61,296 bases of DNA from DASPFV01 sp035620975 (GTDB lineage Bacteria > Acidobacteriota > Vicinamibacteria > Vicinamibacterales > 2-12-FULL-66-21), in contig DASPFV010000110.1 of assembly GCA_035620975.1 (NCBI GenBank), positions 1 to 61,296 on the forward strand, given 5' to 3'. The position numbers and the translations under genes were made by a program. Numbering within the stretch: position 1 is the stretch's first letter; each line of letters starts with the position of its first letter. The notes under the pieces are model-generated. The model was not told where the DNA came from and did not search any database. It was given only the letters and a program-made list of their open reading frames with translations. Shown here one piece after another: positions 1 through 7,316 of the stretch.

Positions 1-301
1 ACTGTGGCGTGCCGTCCCTCGTCAGGTCCCAGTCGGTCAGCCTCGCCCGGACGCGCACGGGGGCCTTGCCGTAGTTGCGGAGCGTGACGGCCTGGGTGGT
101 CGTGCTGCCGGGCAGCGCGTCGACCTCGACGCGCAGCGGCGACACCTCGACCGAGACCTGGGCTGCAGCAGGCACTGACAAAAGCGAAACGCCGATCACG
201 ATTGCGACATAGGCCACTGATCGCGCGAACGGCGAAAGCAGGCGCTTCTCTCGCGCCGTGATCCCGCCGAGGCAGCCGGCTGTCCGTCCCGGGCAGGACA
301 C
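1..301 (-). CDS. PapD-like periplasmic pilus chaperone (partial, cut by window edge)
   Basis: Only the N-terminal part is present; the gene runs off the left end of the window. It encodes a signal peptide (core VAIVIGVSLLSVPAAAQ) followed by VSVEVSPLRVEVDALPG and VTLRNYGKAPVRVRARL, the first strands of an immunoglobulin-like domain as found in fimbrial chaperones, which stabilise subunits in the periplasm by donor-strand complementation. It lies 11 bp after three paralogous secreted subunit genes, which supports a chaperone-usher role. I chose the GTG at 301 because the end of the upstream gene provides a GAGGG ribosome-binding sequence. That start gives a long n-region, and a GTG at 217 is an alternative. 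The usher would be expected beyond the window. The family call is from pattern recognition on about 95 residues. Confidence 0.6.
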   Translation of the reverse strand, partial: MSCPGRTAGCLGGITAREKRLLSPFARSVAYVAIVIGVSLLSVPAAAQVSVEVSPLRVEVDALPGSTTTQAVTLRNYGKAPVRVRARLTDWDLTRDGTPQ

Positions 302-312
302 GGCCCTGGCCC

Positions 313-768
313 TCAGGGGGATGTCAGCGTGAAGACGATCGTCTGCGTGTACGTGCCAGCGCTGTAGTTCCATGAGTTTGCGAGCCTGAACGTGACCGAA
401 CCGCGCGTGTTCGGTTCAGACCCGAGGCCGCTCGCCAGGGTCTGCGCCACGGTGCTGCTGAGCGTCCCGTCCCGGAACGGCGGGCTCGGCGCCGCGACCC
501 AGGTGATGCTCGCTATCGGGATCTGTGCCGGCCCGGCGGTCAGATCCCCGTCGGCCCTGACCGTGATGCTCCAGGACCCGCTCCCGCCCCGGCCGCTGCC
601 CCTGACGAACGAGACCTGGACGGGCGCCGCCGCCACCACCGGCACCGTATCCGGATCGCTCGAGGGGAATGTGATCGTCTGCGGCTGGATCTGCAGGACC
701 TGGCAGAACGCCGGCGTGGCCGCGGCCAGGGCCATCTGCACGATCCCGATGCGGAACAGGAGCTTCAT
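313..768 (-). CDS. Secreted pilin-like subunit, third paralogue
   Basis: A 151-residue exported protein. A signal peptide ends near TPAFCQ, and the mature part is beta-rich with the pattern FPSSDPDTVP near the N-terminus and FRLANSWNYSAGTYTQTIVF followed by TLTSP at the end. The same two patterns occur in the two upstream genes, so the three are tandem paralogues, probably fimbrial or coat-type subunits (spore coat U/DUF4402-like by style). Its ATG overlaps the stop of the preceding gene by 4 bp (ATGA), which implies translational coupling. It carries an extra Gly/Ser-rich segment (VRGSGRGGSGS) that the other two lack, so it may be a tip or minor subunit; that role is inferred. Confidence 0.7.
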   Translation of the reverse strand: MKLLFRIGIVQMALAAATPAFCQVLQIQPQTITFPSSDPDTVPVVAAAPVQVSFVRGSGRGGSGSWSITVRADGDLTAGPAQIPIASITWVAAPSPPFRDGTLSSTVAQTLASGLGSEPNTRGSVTFRLANSWNYSAGTYTQTIVFTLTSP

Positions 769-1256
769 GGGGAGGAGAGGGTGTACTGCATGCTGAGCGT
801 GTAGGTGCCGACGGGGTGTGACCAGCTGTTCTGGAACAGGAAGCTCTGTGTGCCCGTCCGCACGCCGGATCCGACCCACGTTCCGATCGTCTGATCCGCC
901 ACTGTCAACGTGCCCGAGGCGAAGCCGTCGCCCGCGGCCGTCCAGGTCAGTGTGCCAGCCGGAATCGTGGTGACCCCCGAGCGCAGGTCGTCGGTCGCGC
1001 GCAGCGTGAGCCGGAGCGTGGCGCCGTGCGCCGCACGCGCCTTGACCGTGATACCGACCGGTCCGGGGAGCGCTGCGACCAGCGGGACGCCAGTCGGGTC
1101 GGAGTCGGGGAACGAAATGCCCGCCGGCGAGACGGACAGTCGGGCCGTCGCGGCGATGACGACGCTGATCGTCGCGGTGCGACTCTGGGCGGCCGCCGGC
1201 AGCGGCAGGGCCAGCAGCGCTGCCACCGTCCACCCAATCCTGAGGCTCGCCGGCAT
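765..1256 (-). CDS. Secreted pilin-like subunit, second paralogue
   Basis: 163 residues with a clear signal peptide (WTVAALLALPLPAAAQ). The mature protein carries ISFPDSDPTGVPLVAALPG, TLTWTAAGDGFASGTLTV and a C-terminus of FLFQNSWSHPVGTYTLSMQY then TLSSP, matching both flanking genes. It is probably a structural subunit of an extracellular fibre or coat secreted by the chaperone encoded downstream. The start at 1256 is the only methionine directly before the signal peptide. A strong RNA hairpin lies between this start and the upstream paralogue, while the downstream gene overlaps by 4 bp, so genes two and three are likely translated together and separately from the first. The precise family is uncertain. 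Confidence 0.7.
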   Translation of the reverse strand: MPASLRIGWTVAALLALPLPAAAQSRTATISVVIAATARLSVSPAGISFPDSDPTGVPLVAALPGPVGITVKARAAHGATLRLTLRATDDLRSGVTTIPAGTLTWTAAGDGFASGTLTVADQTIGTWVGSGVRTGTQSFLFQNSWSHPVGTYTLSMQYTLSSP

Positions 1257-1281
1257 CCTGGCACCGCCCGCCAGCACGAAC

Positions 1282-1314
1282 GCCGGGCGCGTGCGAGGTC
1301 GCACGGCGCCCGGC
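1282..1314 (-). promoter_or_regulatory. Strong intercistronic hairpin in pilus-like operon
   Basis: On the plus strand the left arm GCCGGGCGCGTGCGA (1282-1296) and right arm TCGCACGGCGCCCGGC (1299-1314) are complementary over 15 bp with one bulged G and a 2-nt centre. It lies in the 95-bp gap between the first and second subunit genes. No T-run follows on the transcribed (minus) strand, so it is more likely an mRNA-stabilising or partially terminating element than a full intrinsic terminator. Such a position would favour more product from the first gene. Confidence 0.6.
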
Positions 1315-1351
1315 GGATCAGGCACGCCGATCGGGCCAGCCCGTTTATCGG

Positions 1352-1843
1352 CTAGGGAACTGCGAGCGTGTAGTTCAGCGTCGTCGTGTAGGTCCCGACG
1401 ACGTAGTCCCAGCTGTTCGGCAGGGTGAACGTCTGCGTCCCGGTGCGGGCGCCCGGCCCCGACCACGTGCCGACGTTCTGAGCAGTAGTGGACGCCGTGC
1501 CCGCCGTATATCCAGGCCCCGTAACCGCCCAGTCCAGGTCGCCGATCGGAATCAAGGCGCCGCCGTTGTCGAGGTCGCCGGTGGCGGCAAGCGTCAGCGA
1601 CGAGTTCCCCGCCGCGGCCGTCCGAACCTGCACCTGGATGTTCAGCGCGTTCGACGTGAGTGTTGCCGTCACGTCGGGATCGGCATCGGTGAAATTGACC
1701 GGGCCGCCAGTGATCGTCAGCTTGGCACGGGCGTTCACGTTGACGTTCACGGCGACGGTCGCCGTGGTCTGCGCGTACACGGACGTGGACAGCAGCAACA
1801 TCCCGGCGGCCGTCGCGACTGCACTCCAGACTGCCTTCTTCAT
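1352..1843 (-). CDS. Secreted pilin-like subunit, first paralogue (likely major subunit)
   Basis: 163 residues beginning MKKAVWSAVATAAGMLLLST with cleavage after SVYAQ. The mature chain repeats alternating V/N/T strands (TVAVNVNVNARAKLTITGG), then the DADPDVTATL motif and the shared C-terminal block TFTLPNSWDYVVGTYTTTL. It is first in the operon, and a stable hairpin follows its stop codon; by analogy with pilus operons this suggests the most abundant subunit, which is an inference. The start at 1843 follows a typical positively charged n-region; an upstream in-frame ATG at 1969 would add 42 residues without signal-peptide character and is rejected. Upstream DNA is unusually AT-rich and holds three phased GTCAT words. 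Confidence 0.72.
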   Translation of the reverse strand: MKKAVWSAVATAAGMLLLSTSVYAQTTATVAVNVNVNARAKLTITGGPVNFTDADPDVTATLTSNALNIQVQVRTAAAGNSSLTLAATGDLDNGGALIPIGDLDWAVTGPGYTAGTASTTAQNVGTWSGPGARTGTQTFTLPNSWDYVVGTYTTTLNYTLAVP

Positions 1844-1967
1844 GGGTCTACCACTCCGTTGGTACCTTCCGCGGGGCGGAAGTGGGCACTTGGTCTCGAC
1901 CGACCGTTCCCGGGCACGGCGTGCCTCCGACCGGGATGGGAAGCTGGTGGTCGCGTTCGTACTTGTC

Positions 1968-1993
1968 ATGACTTCGTATGACTTAATATGACA
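1968..1993 (-). promoter_or_regulatory. Three 10-bp-phased GTCAT direct repeats
   Basis: In the AT-rich patch 125-150 bp upstream of the pilin-like operon the word ATGAC (GTCAT on the transcribed strand) starts at 1968, 1978 and 1988, exactly 10 bp apart, and the first two copies extend to ATGACTT. Direct repeats on one helical face are typical of sites for dimeric or oligomeric activators. The regulator is unknown, and no convincing sigma-70 promoter could be fixed next to it. Confidence 0.45.
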
Positions 1994-2111
1994 AATACAG
2001 ACAACATGGTAGAGCTTCGAGGGTCGGACGTCAAGAGGCCAGGAGGGTTCGCGGGCCCGTCAGGTAAGAAGGTGTGCCAGCGCGTGCAATTCCGTGCAGT
2101 TCCGTGCAGCG

Positions 2112-2696
2112 CTATTCGCCCAGCGCCCTGGCGGCGGCGGCGAGGACCCGAGGGACGCGGAAGGGCTTCGTGAGATACCCCGACACGCCGAGATTCACCG
2201 CTTCGATCGCGCTCGCCTCGGTGGAATACCCGGTGATGATGATCACCGGAATGTCCGCCTTCAGGCGTCGCGCCTCGCGGATCACGGTCAGTCCGTCGAC
2301 GCCGGGCATCCTGAGATCGGTGATGAGCAGATCGTAGGGGATGATCCGCAGCCGATCGAGCGCGGTCTGGCCGTCCGGCGCGAGGTCCACCTCGTATTCG
2401 GCGAGCGCGAGGGTCTTCTGGAGCAGATCGCGGATCGCGGCTTCGTCGTCCACGACCAGCACCCGCGGACGACTCGCAGCCACACCCGTCGTCCTCGTCA
2501 TGCCGGGAGACGTGCGCGTCGTCCGAGGGCGCTGGCTTTCGAGCCAGGCGTCGAGGTCCCGCTTGCGGAAGCGCCATTGCCGCCCCACTCGCACCGCCGG
2601 AATCCGCCCCGCCTTGATCAGGCGGTAGACGGTACGGAGGTTCACCTGGAGGTAATCGAGTACCTCCTCGGTCGTCAGGAAGCCCTCTTCAACCAT
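2112..2696 (-). CDS. Response regulator with N-terminal excisionase-type HTH and C-terminal receiver
   Basis: 194 residues. Residues 5-55 form a MerR/excisionase-like DNA-binding domain (FLTTEEVLDYLQVNLRTVYR, then GRQWRFRKRDLDAWL). A linker to about residue 75 leads into a CheY-like receiver with acidic pair VVDDE, phospho-acceptor Asp127 in LLITDLRMPGVDG, and the conserved lysine in GYLTKPF. The usual order in response regulators is receiver first and DNA-binding domain last; here it is reversed and uses an HTH more typical of excisionases. The start overlaps the end of the kinase gene by 8 bp, so the two proteins almost certainly form one two-component pair. Target genes are not visible; the adjacent pilin-like operon, 269 bp downstream, is one candidate. 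Confidence 0.85.
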   Translation of the reverse strand: MVEEGFLTTEEVLDYLQVNLRTVYRLIKAGRIPAVRVGRQWRFRKRDLDAWLESQRPRTTRTSPGMTRTTGVAASRPRVLVVDDEAAIRDLLQKTLALAEYEVDLAPDGQTALDRLRIIPYDLLITDLRMPGVDGLTVIREARRLKADIPVIIITGYSTEASAIEAVNLGVSGYLTKPFRVPRVLAAAARALGE

Positions 2697-4263
2697 CGCG
2701 ACGTACTCTATCGGACTTTGGCGGCGCCGGTAGCTCGATCGTGACGATCGCCCCGCCCTCGGGCGCGTTGGCCGCCTGAATCGCGCCGCCGTGCTCCTGG
2801 ACGATGCCGTAAGTGATGGCGAGGCCGAGACCGGTGCCCTTCCCGACGTCCTTCGTCGTGAAAAACGGATCGAAAATGCGCGGCAGCACGTCTTCGGGGA
2901 TGCCCGGCCCGGAGTCCTGGACGGAGACGATGACGGTGCTCCCGGCGGGCCCGGCCGTCGACGTGATCTGGATGCGCCCCGGCCGTCCGGTCTCGGCAAT
3001 CGCGTGTTCGGCATTCACCAGCACGTTCAGGAAGGCCTGCTGGATTAAGAGCGGGTCCGCCAGGACGGCCGGGAGATCGACGCCGGACCGGAGTACCACC
3101 TCGATTCCGCTGCGCTTCAGCGATGCCCGCCGGCTCGCCAGTGCCCGGGCGATCACGCGGTCGATCCGCAGGCGCCGCCGGGCGATGCGCTGAGAGCCGG
3201 TGAACACCAGCAGATTCCGCACGATCTTCGCCGCTCGCCGCGCCTCCTGGTAGATGAGCCGCAGGTCGGATCGGATCGGCCGGGCCTTCTGAGAGGTGTC
3301 GATGAGCAATTCCAGATGGCCGAGCACGCCTTGAAGAGGATTGTTCATCTCGTGGGCGATGCCTGCCACGAACTGGCCGAGCGCCACGAGCTTCTCCGAC
3401 TGCGCCAGCCTGGTGCGCAGTGCCTCCCGTTCGGCCTCGAGTCGCTTCTGCCGGGTGATGTCGCGGGCGACCAGCACCCGCCCGACCGGTTCGCCGTCCT
3501 CGTTGATCAGGGGCGTCACGGTGGCGGCGAACGTCCCGCCCAGTGTGGGGTCCTCGAAGGTCCGCGTTCGCGCCGTCGTGTCCGAGGGGGCTTCTCCAGA
3601 GGCATCCAGGCCTGCCGCCCACGCCGTCATTTCGGGCCCGAAGGCCTCGGCGAGCGGCCGCTCGACCAGCTCGGCTCGGGGCTTGCCGATGCGCGCCGTG
3701 ACGACCGTGTTGACCTGCACGATCCGCATCGCGCGGTCGGTGACCACCACGAGATCCGCGAGCGAGTTGAAGGTGTCCTCGAGCAGCCGTTGCTGGCGGA
3801 CGACTTCCTCCAGCAGCTGGACGTTCTCGATCGCCGCCGACAGCGGCTGCGCGAGCTCCGCCGCGAGCTCCAGGAGGCGGCCCTCCCCGACCGTAGCCCC
3901 GTCCAGGCCCTCGAGAACGAACGTGCCCAGCGCCCGGCGCCACCCTCGGAGGGGTGCGACCAGCACGCGCCCGGCATCGGCCCGCAGCACCTGCGGGCCC
4001 TCCAGGCGCATGCCGCGTGCCTGGGCGGAAAGGCCCTCGGCGGGCACCCGCTGTGACGGCTGGCCGGGGTCCGAGGAAGCGGTGAGAGCCAGCTCCCGGG
4101 CGCGTCGATCGTGGAGCCAGATCGACGCACGGCGGACGTCGAGCAAGGCGGCGGCGTCCACGCACAGGGTCTCGAGCGCGGACGCGAGGCTCTGCGCGGT
4201 CGACGCGCCACCCGCGAAGACCAGCGCGCGGGCCAGCGTCGTCAGGGACGGCGGCGAGCTCAT
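2689..4263 (-). CDS. Cytoplasmic GAF-PAS sensor histidine kinase
   Basis: 524 residues without membrane segments. A GAF-like domain covers roughly residues 25-150 (SIWLHDRRARELAL, VLVAPLRGWRRALGTFVLEG). A PAS domain at about 160-275 (LVVVTDRAMRIVQVNTVVTA, then RVLVARDITRQKRLE) is followed by a HisKA helix with phospho-acceptor His304 in GQFVAGIAHEMNNPLQG and an ATPase domain with the N box (NAEHAIAE), G1 (DSGPGIPED), F box and G2 (GTGLGLAIT). It autophosphorylates and presumably passes phosphate to the overlapping HTH-receiver protein. The signal is likely cytoplasmic (a ligand of GAF or PAS). It diverges from the ECF sigma gene with a 223-bp intergenic region between them. Confidence 0.9.
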   Translation of the reverse strand: MSSPPSLTTLARALVFAGGASTAQSLASALETLCVDAAALLDVRRASIWLHDRRARELALTASSDPGQPSQRVPAEGLSAQARGMRLEGPQVLRADAGRVLVAPLRGWRRALGTFVLEGLDGATVGEGRLLELAAELAQPLSAAIENVQLLEEVVRQQRLLEDTFNSLADLVVVTDRAMRIVQVNTVVTARIGKPRAELVERPLAEAFGPEMTAWAAGLDASGEAPSDTTARTRTFEDPTLGGTFAATVTPLINEDGEPVGRVLVARDITRQKRLEAEREALRTRLAQSEKLVALGQFVAGIAHEMNNPLQGVLGHLELLIDTSQKARPIRSDLRLIYQEARRAAKIVRNLLVFTGSQRIARRRLRIDRVIARALASRRASLKRSGIEVVLRSGVDLPAVLADPLLIQQAFLNVLVNAEHAIAETGRPGRIQITSTAGPAGSTVIVSVQDSGPGIPEDVLPRIFDPFFTTKDVGKGTGLGLAITYGIVQEHGGAIQAANAPEGGAIVTIELPAPPKSDRVRRDG

Positions 4264-4486
4264 GGGGGTTGCGCCATTCTAACCATGGATCGGCCCTCCG
4301 CCCGCGTCCGATCGCGTGCGGCGGCCCGTTGGAAGCGCTAAAATACTGCAGATACAGGTGAAACTGCCGTCCGACTGTTGCCACGGCGGCGGCGTCTAAA
4401 CAGGGTGACGGCGGGCGAGAGGTCGCAGCCGGCGCCGCGGATCCGAACCGACAGCTCCGGCCGGCCTGGCGGCTCCGGCGTACTCG

Positions 4487-5092
4487 ATGATGAGTGACGA
4501 AGAGCTGGTCGCCCGCTCGAGGGAGGGCGATCTCGACAGCTTCAACCAGCTGGTGCTCCGCTGGGAACGGCCGATCTACGCCCTGGCCTACCGGGTCATC
4601 GGACGCGAGGAGGACGCGCGCGATGTCGCCCAGGAAACGTTTCTCCGCGCGTTCCGCGCGCTCGGCGGGTTCAAGGGTCAGGCGAAGTTCTCGTCATGGC
4701 TCTACCGCATCACGCTGAACCTGTGCCGCGACTGGATCCGGCGCGAGCGCCGGACTCCCGTGGCGCAGGCCCCCGAAGGCGTCGATCTCGTCGAGCTGGC
4801 AGGCGAGGCCACGCCCTCGGAGTCCATCGAGGATCTGGTCTCGCGGCGCGAAATGAGCCGTGCCGTGTCGATAGCCATGGCCGCCCTTCCCGAAGAGCAG
4901 CGGACCGCGATCATTCTGAAGGAGTATCACGGGCTCACGTTTCAGGAGATCGCGGATCTGCTCGACTGTCCGCTGAGCACCGTGAAGACGAGGCTGTACC
5001 AGGGACTGACCGTGCTGCGACGCCAGCTCCATGCCGAGCAGACGGGCCGCGGCACGCTTTCGCGCCGCGAGCAGCGCGGCGCCGAGCTCTGA
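4487..5092 (+). CDS. ECF (group 4) RNA polymerase sigma factor
   Basis: 201 residues with region 2 near residues 20-90 (LVLRWERPIYALAYRVIGRE, EDARDVAQETFLRAFRAL, FSSWLYRITLNLCRDWIRR) and region 4 near 125-185 (LPEEQRTAIILKEYHGLTFQ, EIADLLDCPLSTVKTRLYQG). It recruits RNA polymerase to a dedicated promoter set. The next gene, 18 bp downstream, encodes a zinc-finger anti-sigma factor, the usual pairing. The protein starts MM; ATG at 4487 or 4490 would serve equally. A RpoE-like autoregulated promoter would be expected in 4264-4486, but I could not identify one with confidence. Regulon and trigger are unknown. Confidence 0.93.
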   Translation: MMSDEELVARSREGDLDSFNQLVLRWERPIYALAYRVIGREEDARDVAQETFLRAFRALGGFKGQAKFSSWLYRITLNLCRDWIRRERRTPVAQAPEGVDLVELAGEATPSESIEDLVSRREMSRAVSIAMAALPEEQRTAIILKEYHGLTFQEIADLLDCPLSTVKTRLYQGLTVLRRQLHAEQTGRGTLSRREQRGAEL

Positions 5093-5110
5093 CGCGCAAC
5101 GGGATGACTT

Positions 5111-5878
5111 ATGACTTGCGATAGCGAACTTCTCGTCGGGTATCTCTACGACGAGGTATCGGCGGCCGATCGCCAGCGGCTGGAGCGCCATCTGGCCGCC
5201 TGCCCCGGCTGTCGGGCGGAAGTGGACGGGCTGTCCGAGACGCGCGAGACGCTGCGCGCGTGGACGCCGCCCGCCGCGGATCTCGGGTTCGAGGTGATTC
5301 GGCGGCCCGTGGAGATCGGGCGGCGCCGGCCGGCGTTCCACGTGCCGCGCAGGCTCGGGCTCGCCGCCGCCGCGGTGCTGGTGCTGGCCCTCGCGTCGGC
5401 CCTTGCCAATCTGGACGTGCGGCTGGCGAGCGATGGCGTGTCCATCCGCACCGGCTGGAACCACGCCGCCGCGCCGCCGACGCAGCGCGACGCGGGCGTG
5501 GCGGCCGCGACGCCGTCGCACGCGGAGAGCACTCCCACTGCCGCGGATTTCGCCGCGCTGACGGTGCGGTTGCGCGAGCTCGAAGCGGCGGTCGCCTCCC
5601 GTCCGCCGGCCTCGGCGACCGAGTCGACGGTGTCGGTCTCGCGGGTGGAGCTGCTCCGTCAGGTGCGCCAGCTCATTGCGGAGAGCGAGAAGCGTCAGCA
5701 GGGGGAGCTCGCGCTGATGATCGGGCAGGTGCATCGCGACGTGGACGCGGCGCGGCGCGCTGATTTCGCGCGCCTGCAGCAGGGGCTGGCCCAGGTGCAG
5801 GGACTCAACGACGCGCAGGTGCTCTGGCAGCGACAGGTCGAGGATCGCCTGCTCCGGGCGGTACAGCAGCAGCGGTGA
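5111..5878 (+). CDS. Membrane anti-sigma factor with zf-HC2 domain
   Basis: 255 residues. The N-terminus has the anti-sigma zinc-finger signature with His and two Cys (ERHLAACPGCRAEVDGL). One transmembrane segment follows at about 78-97 (LGLAAAAVLVLALASALANL), then an extracytoplasmic part of Ala/Thr-rich linker and a long Gln/Arg/Glu-rich helix that probably forms a coiled coil (LRELEAAVASR; RQVRQLIAESEKRQQGELAL). It should hold the upstream ECF sigma factor at the membrane until a signal releases it. The periplasmic coiled coil instead of a sensor fold is unlike classic RseA. Confidence in the role is high because of domain and gene order; the signal is unknown. Confidence 0.88.
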   Translation: MTCDSELLVGYLYDEVSAADRQRLERHLAACPGCRAEVDGLSETRETLRAWTPPAADLGFEVIRRPVEIGRRRPAFHVPRRLGLAAAAVLVLALASALANLDVRLASDGVSIRTGWNHAAAPPTQRDAGVAAATPSHAESTPTAADFAALTVRLRELEAAVASRPPASATESTVSVSRVELLRQVRQLIAESEKRQQGELALMIGQVHRDVDAARRADFARLQQGLAQVQGLNDAQVLWQRQVEDRLLRAVQQQR

Positions 5879-5940
5879 GTCTGACGCGCGCCAGCCTGGC
5901 GAAGGTCGCCCAGGCAGGGCTGCGCATGTGAGGTGAGGTC

Positions 5941-6759
5941 GTGAGGAGAGTCATCCTGTTGTCAACGGCGCTCGTGCTGACAGCGGCCGCCACGGTCCCG
6001 CAGGCCCAGAACCGGCACGTGGACACCCAGCGCCGGCGGAACCAGATCCAGCTGCTCGAGGGTGTGCTGGCCCGCGCGGTCGGGCTGGGCGCCGCCGAAG
6101 TGGCGAGTCAGATGCAACGGCTGGATCCGACGATGGCCGTCCTGACCGGCCGCGCGCGCGCGCGGGGATTCGTGCTCGAGGGCTACGGCGTCTTCTTCGA
6201 CGTCGAGATCCCCGCGCTTCGCCAGAGCGTCGTCTGGTCGATGATGACCGTGCAGCGCGACATGCAGATTGCGCGATCGCTCGACAACATGAAGCGGGCC
6301 GTCGACAACGTGCCGTCGCAGGAGCCGGCCGGGCAGCGCCTCCAGCAGGAGCTGAAGAACCTGCAGCGGCTGGTCGGTCCGGTTCAGGCGAGGAGTAACG
6401 CCGGGGGGCAGATGGCGGAGGTCAGCGCCGCCTCGACGCCGGGTGGTCCGACGGCCGTGAGCGACACGCGGCCTGCGCTTCCCCCCGCGCTTCTCGACGA
6501 TCCGAACGCGCACTACACCGACGCTGTCAAGCGCCAGCTCATCGACGCGATGCTCGATCACAGCCTGCCGATGGATCTCGGACCCGACGAGTGGCTGACC
6601 GTCGCGGCCCGCGACGGCGAGGGTCCGACGACGCCCGGGGAGATTTACGATCCGGAGACAATCGTCCTGCGCGTGAAGGGGAGCGATCTCGCCATTTATG
6701 CGGCCGACCGGAGCCGGCGCGACGAGATCCGCGGCAAGGTCCACGTGACGGTCTTCTGA
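5941..6759 (+). CDS. Exported protein of unknown function
   Basis: 272 residues from a GTG start preceded by GAGGTGAGG. The N-terminus is a signal peptide (ILLSTALVLTAAATVPQAQ). The mature protein is rich in Gln/Arg helices (RRRNQIQLLEGVLARAV), then has GFVLEGYGVFFDVEIPAL, a Pro/Ala linker, and a C-terminal alpha/beta region ending YDPETIVLRVKGSDLAIYAA. I do not recognise a family. It directly follows the sigma/anti-sigma pair on the same strand, and similar exported proteins follow ECF modules elsewhere, so it may belong to the same regulon or act as part of the envelope sensor; this is inference only. Confidence 0.72.
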   Translation: MRRVILLSTALVLTAAATVPQAQNRHVDTQRRRNQIQLLEGVLARAVGLGAAEVASQMQRLDPTMAVLTGRARARGFVLEGYGVFFDVEIPALRQSVVWSMMTVQRDMQIARSLDNMKRAVDNVPSQEPAGQRLQQELKNLQRLVGPVQARSNAGGQMAEVSAASTPGGPTAVSDTRPALPPALLDDPNAHYTDAVKRQLIDAMLDHSLPMDLGPDEWLTVAARDGEGPTTPGEIYDPETIVLRVKGSDLAIYAADRSRRDEIRGKVHVTVF

Positions 6760-6773
6760 TCTACAATCCGCAG

Positions 6774-7304
6774 ATGTCGCTGCGAGGAAAGGCGTCCATG
6801 CCGCCTGGTGTCGCGGCCGCGCGCCGCGCGCGACGGGGCCTGGCCGCCGCGCTCGCCTCGTGGCTGATCGCGTCGTGGGGCTGCGGCCCGCCGGTCGAGC
6901 TCCAGCAGGTCCTCCAGGTCACCGATCTCGCTGGCGGCTACTTCGACGCAGGCATCGTCGACGGCCGGAACAAGCTCCAGCCCACCGTATCCTTCAGGAT
7001 CGTGCGGCAAGGCGACCGTCCCAACACGATTTCGCTGAACGTCCACTTCCGCAAGATTGTCGGGAACGAGCTCGAGGAGTTCGACGAGGTCTACATGCAG
7101 ACCGTCGAGTTCACCGAGGGCAACCGCACGGGGCTCATCACGGCGCGTCCGGACGCCGGCTATACGGGAGAGCAGCCGCGCGCCGAGATGCTGAAGCACT
7201 CGCAGTTCCAGGACATGCGCATCCTCATCTTTGCGCGGCAGAGCTCGTCGAACTGGGTCGAGCTGGCCACGTTCGACCTGCCGCGTCAGGTGCTCACCCG
7301 GTAA
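6774..7304 (+). CDS. Probable exported lipoprotein of unknown function
   Basis: 176 residues. A basic stretch (AARRARRGLAA) precedes a hydrophobic segment ending ASWLIASWGCG, which resembles a lipoprotein signal although the residues before Cys are not a canonical lipobox. The mature part is a beta-rich domain (TVSFRIVRQGDRPNTISLNV, HFRKIVGNELEEFDEVYMQT). It starts 15 bp after the preceding exported protein. An internal ATG at 6798 is an alternative start. No family is recognised; the segment VHFRKIVGNELEEF looks like a folded, non-repetitive domain. Co-directional with the sigma-factor unit and possibly co-transcribed. Confidence 0.68.
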   Translation: MSLRGKASMPPGVAAARRARRGLAAALASWLIASWGCGPPVELQQVLQVTDLAGGYFDAGIVDGRNKLQPTVSFRIVRQGDRPNTISLNVHFRKIVGNELEEFDEVYMQTVEFTEGNRTGLITARPDAGYTGEQPRAEMLKHSQFQDMRILIFARQSSSNWVELATFDLPRQVLTR

Positions 7305-7316
7305 GCCACCCGCACC

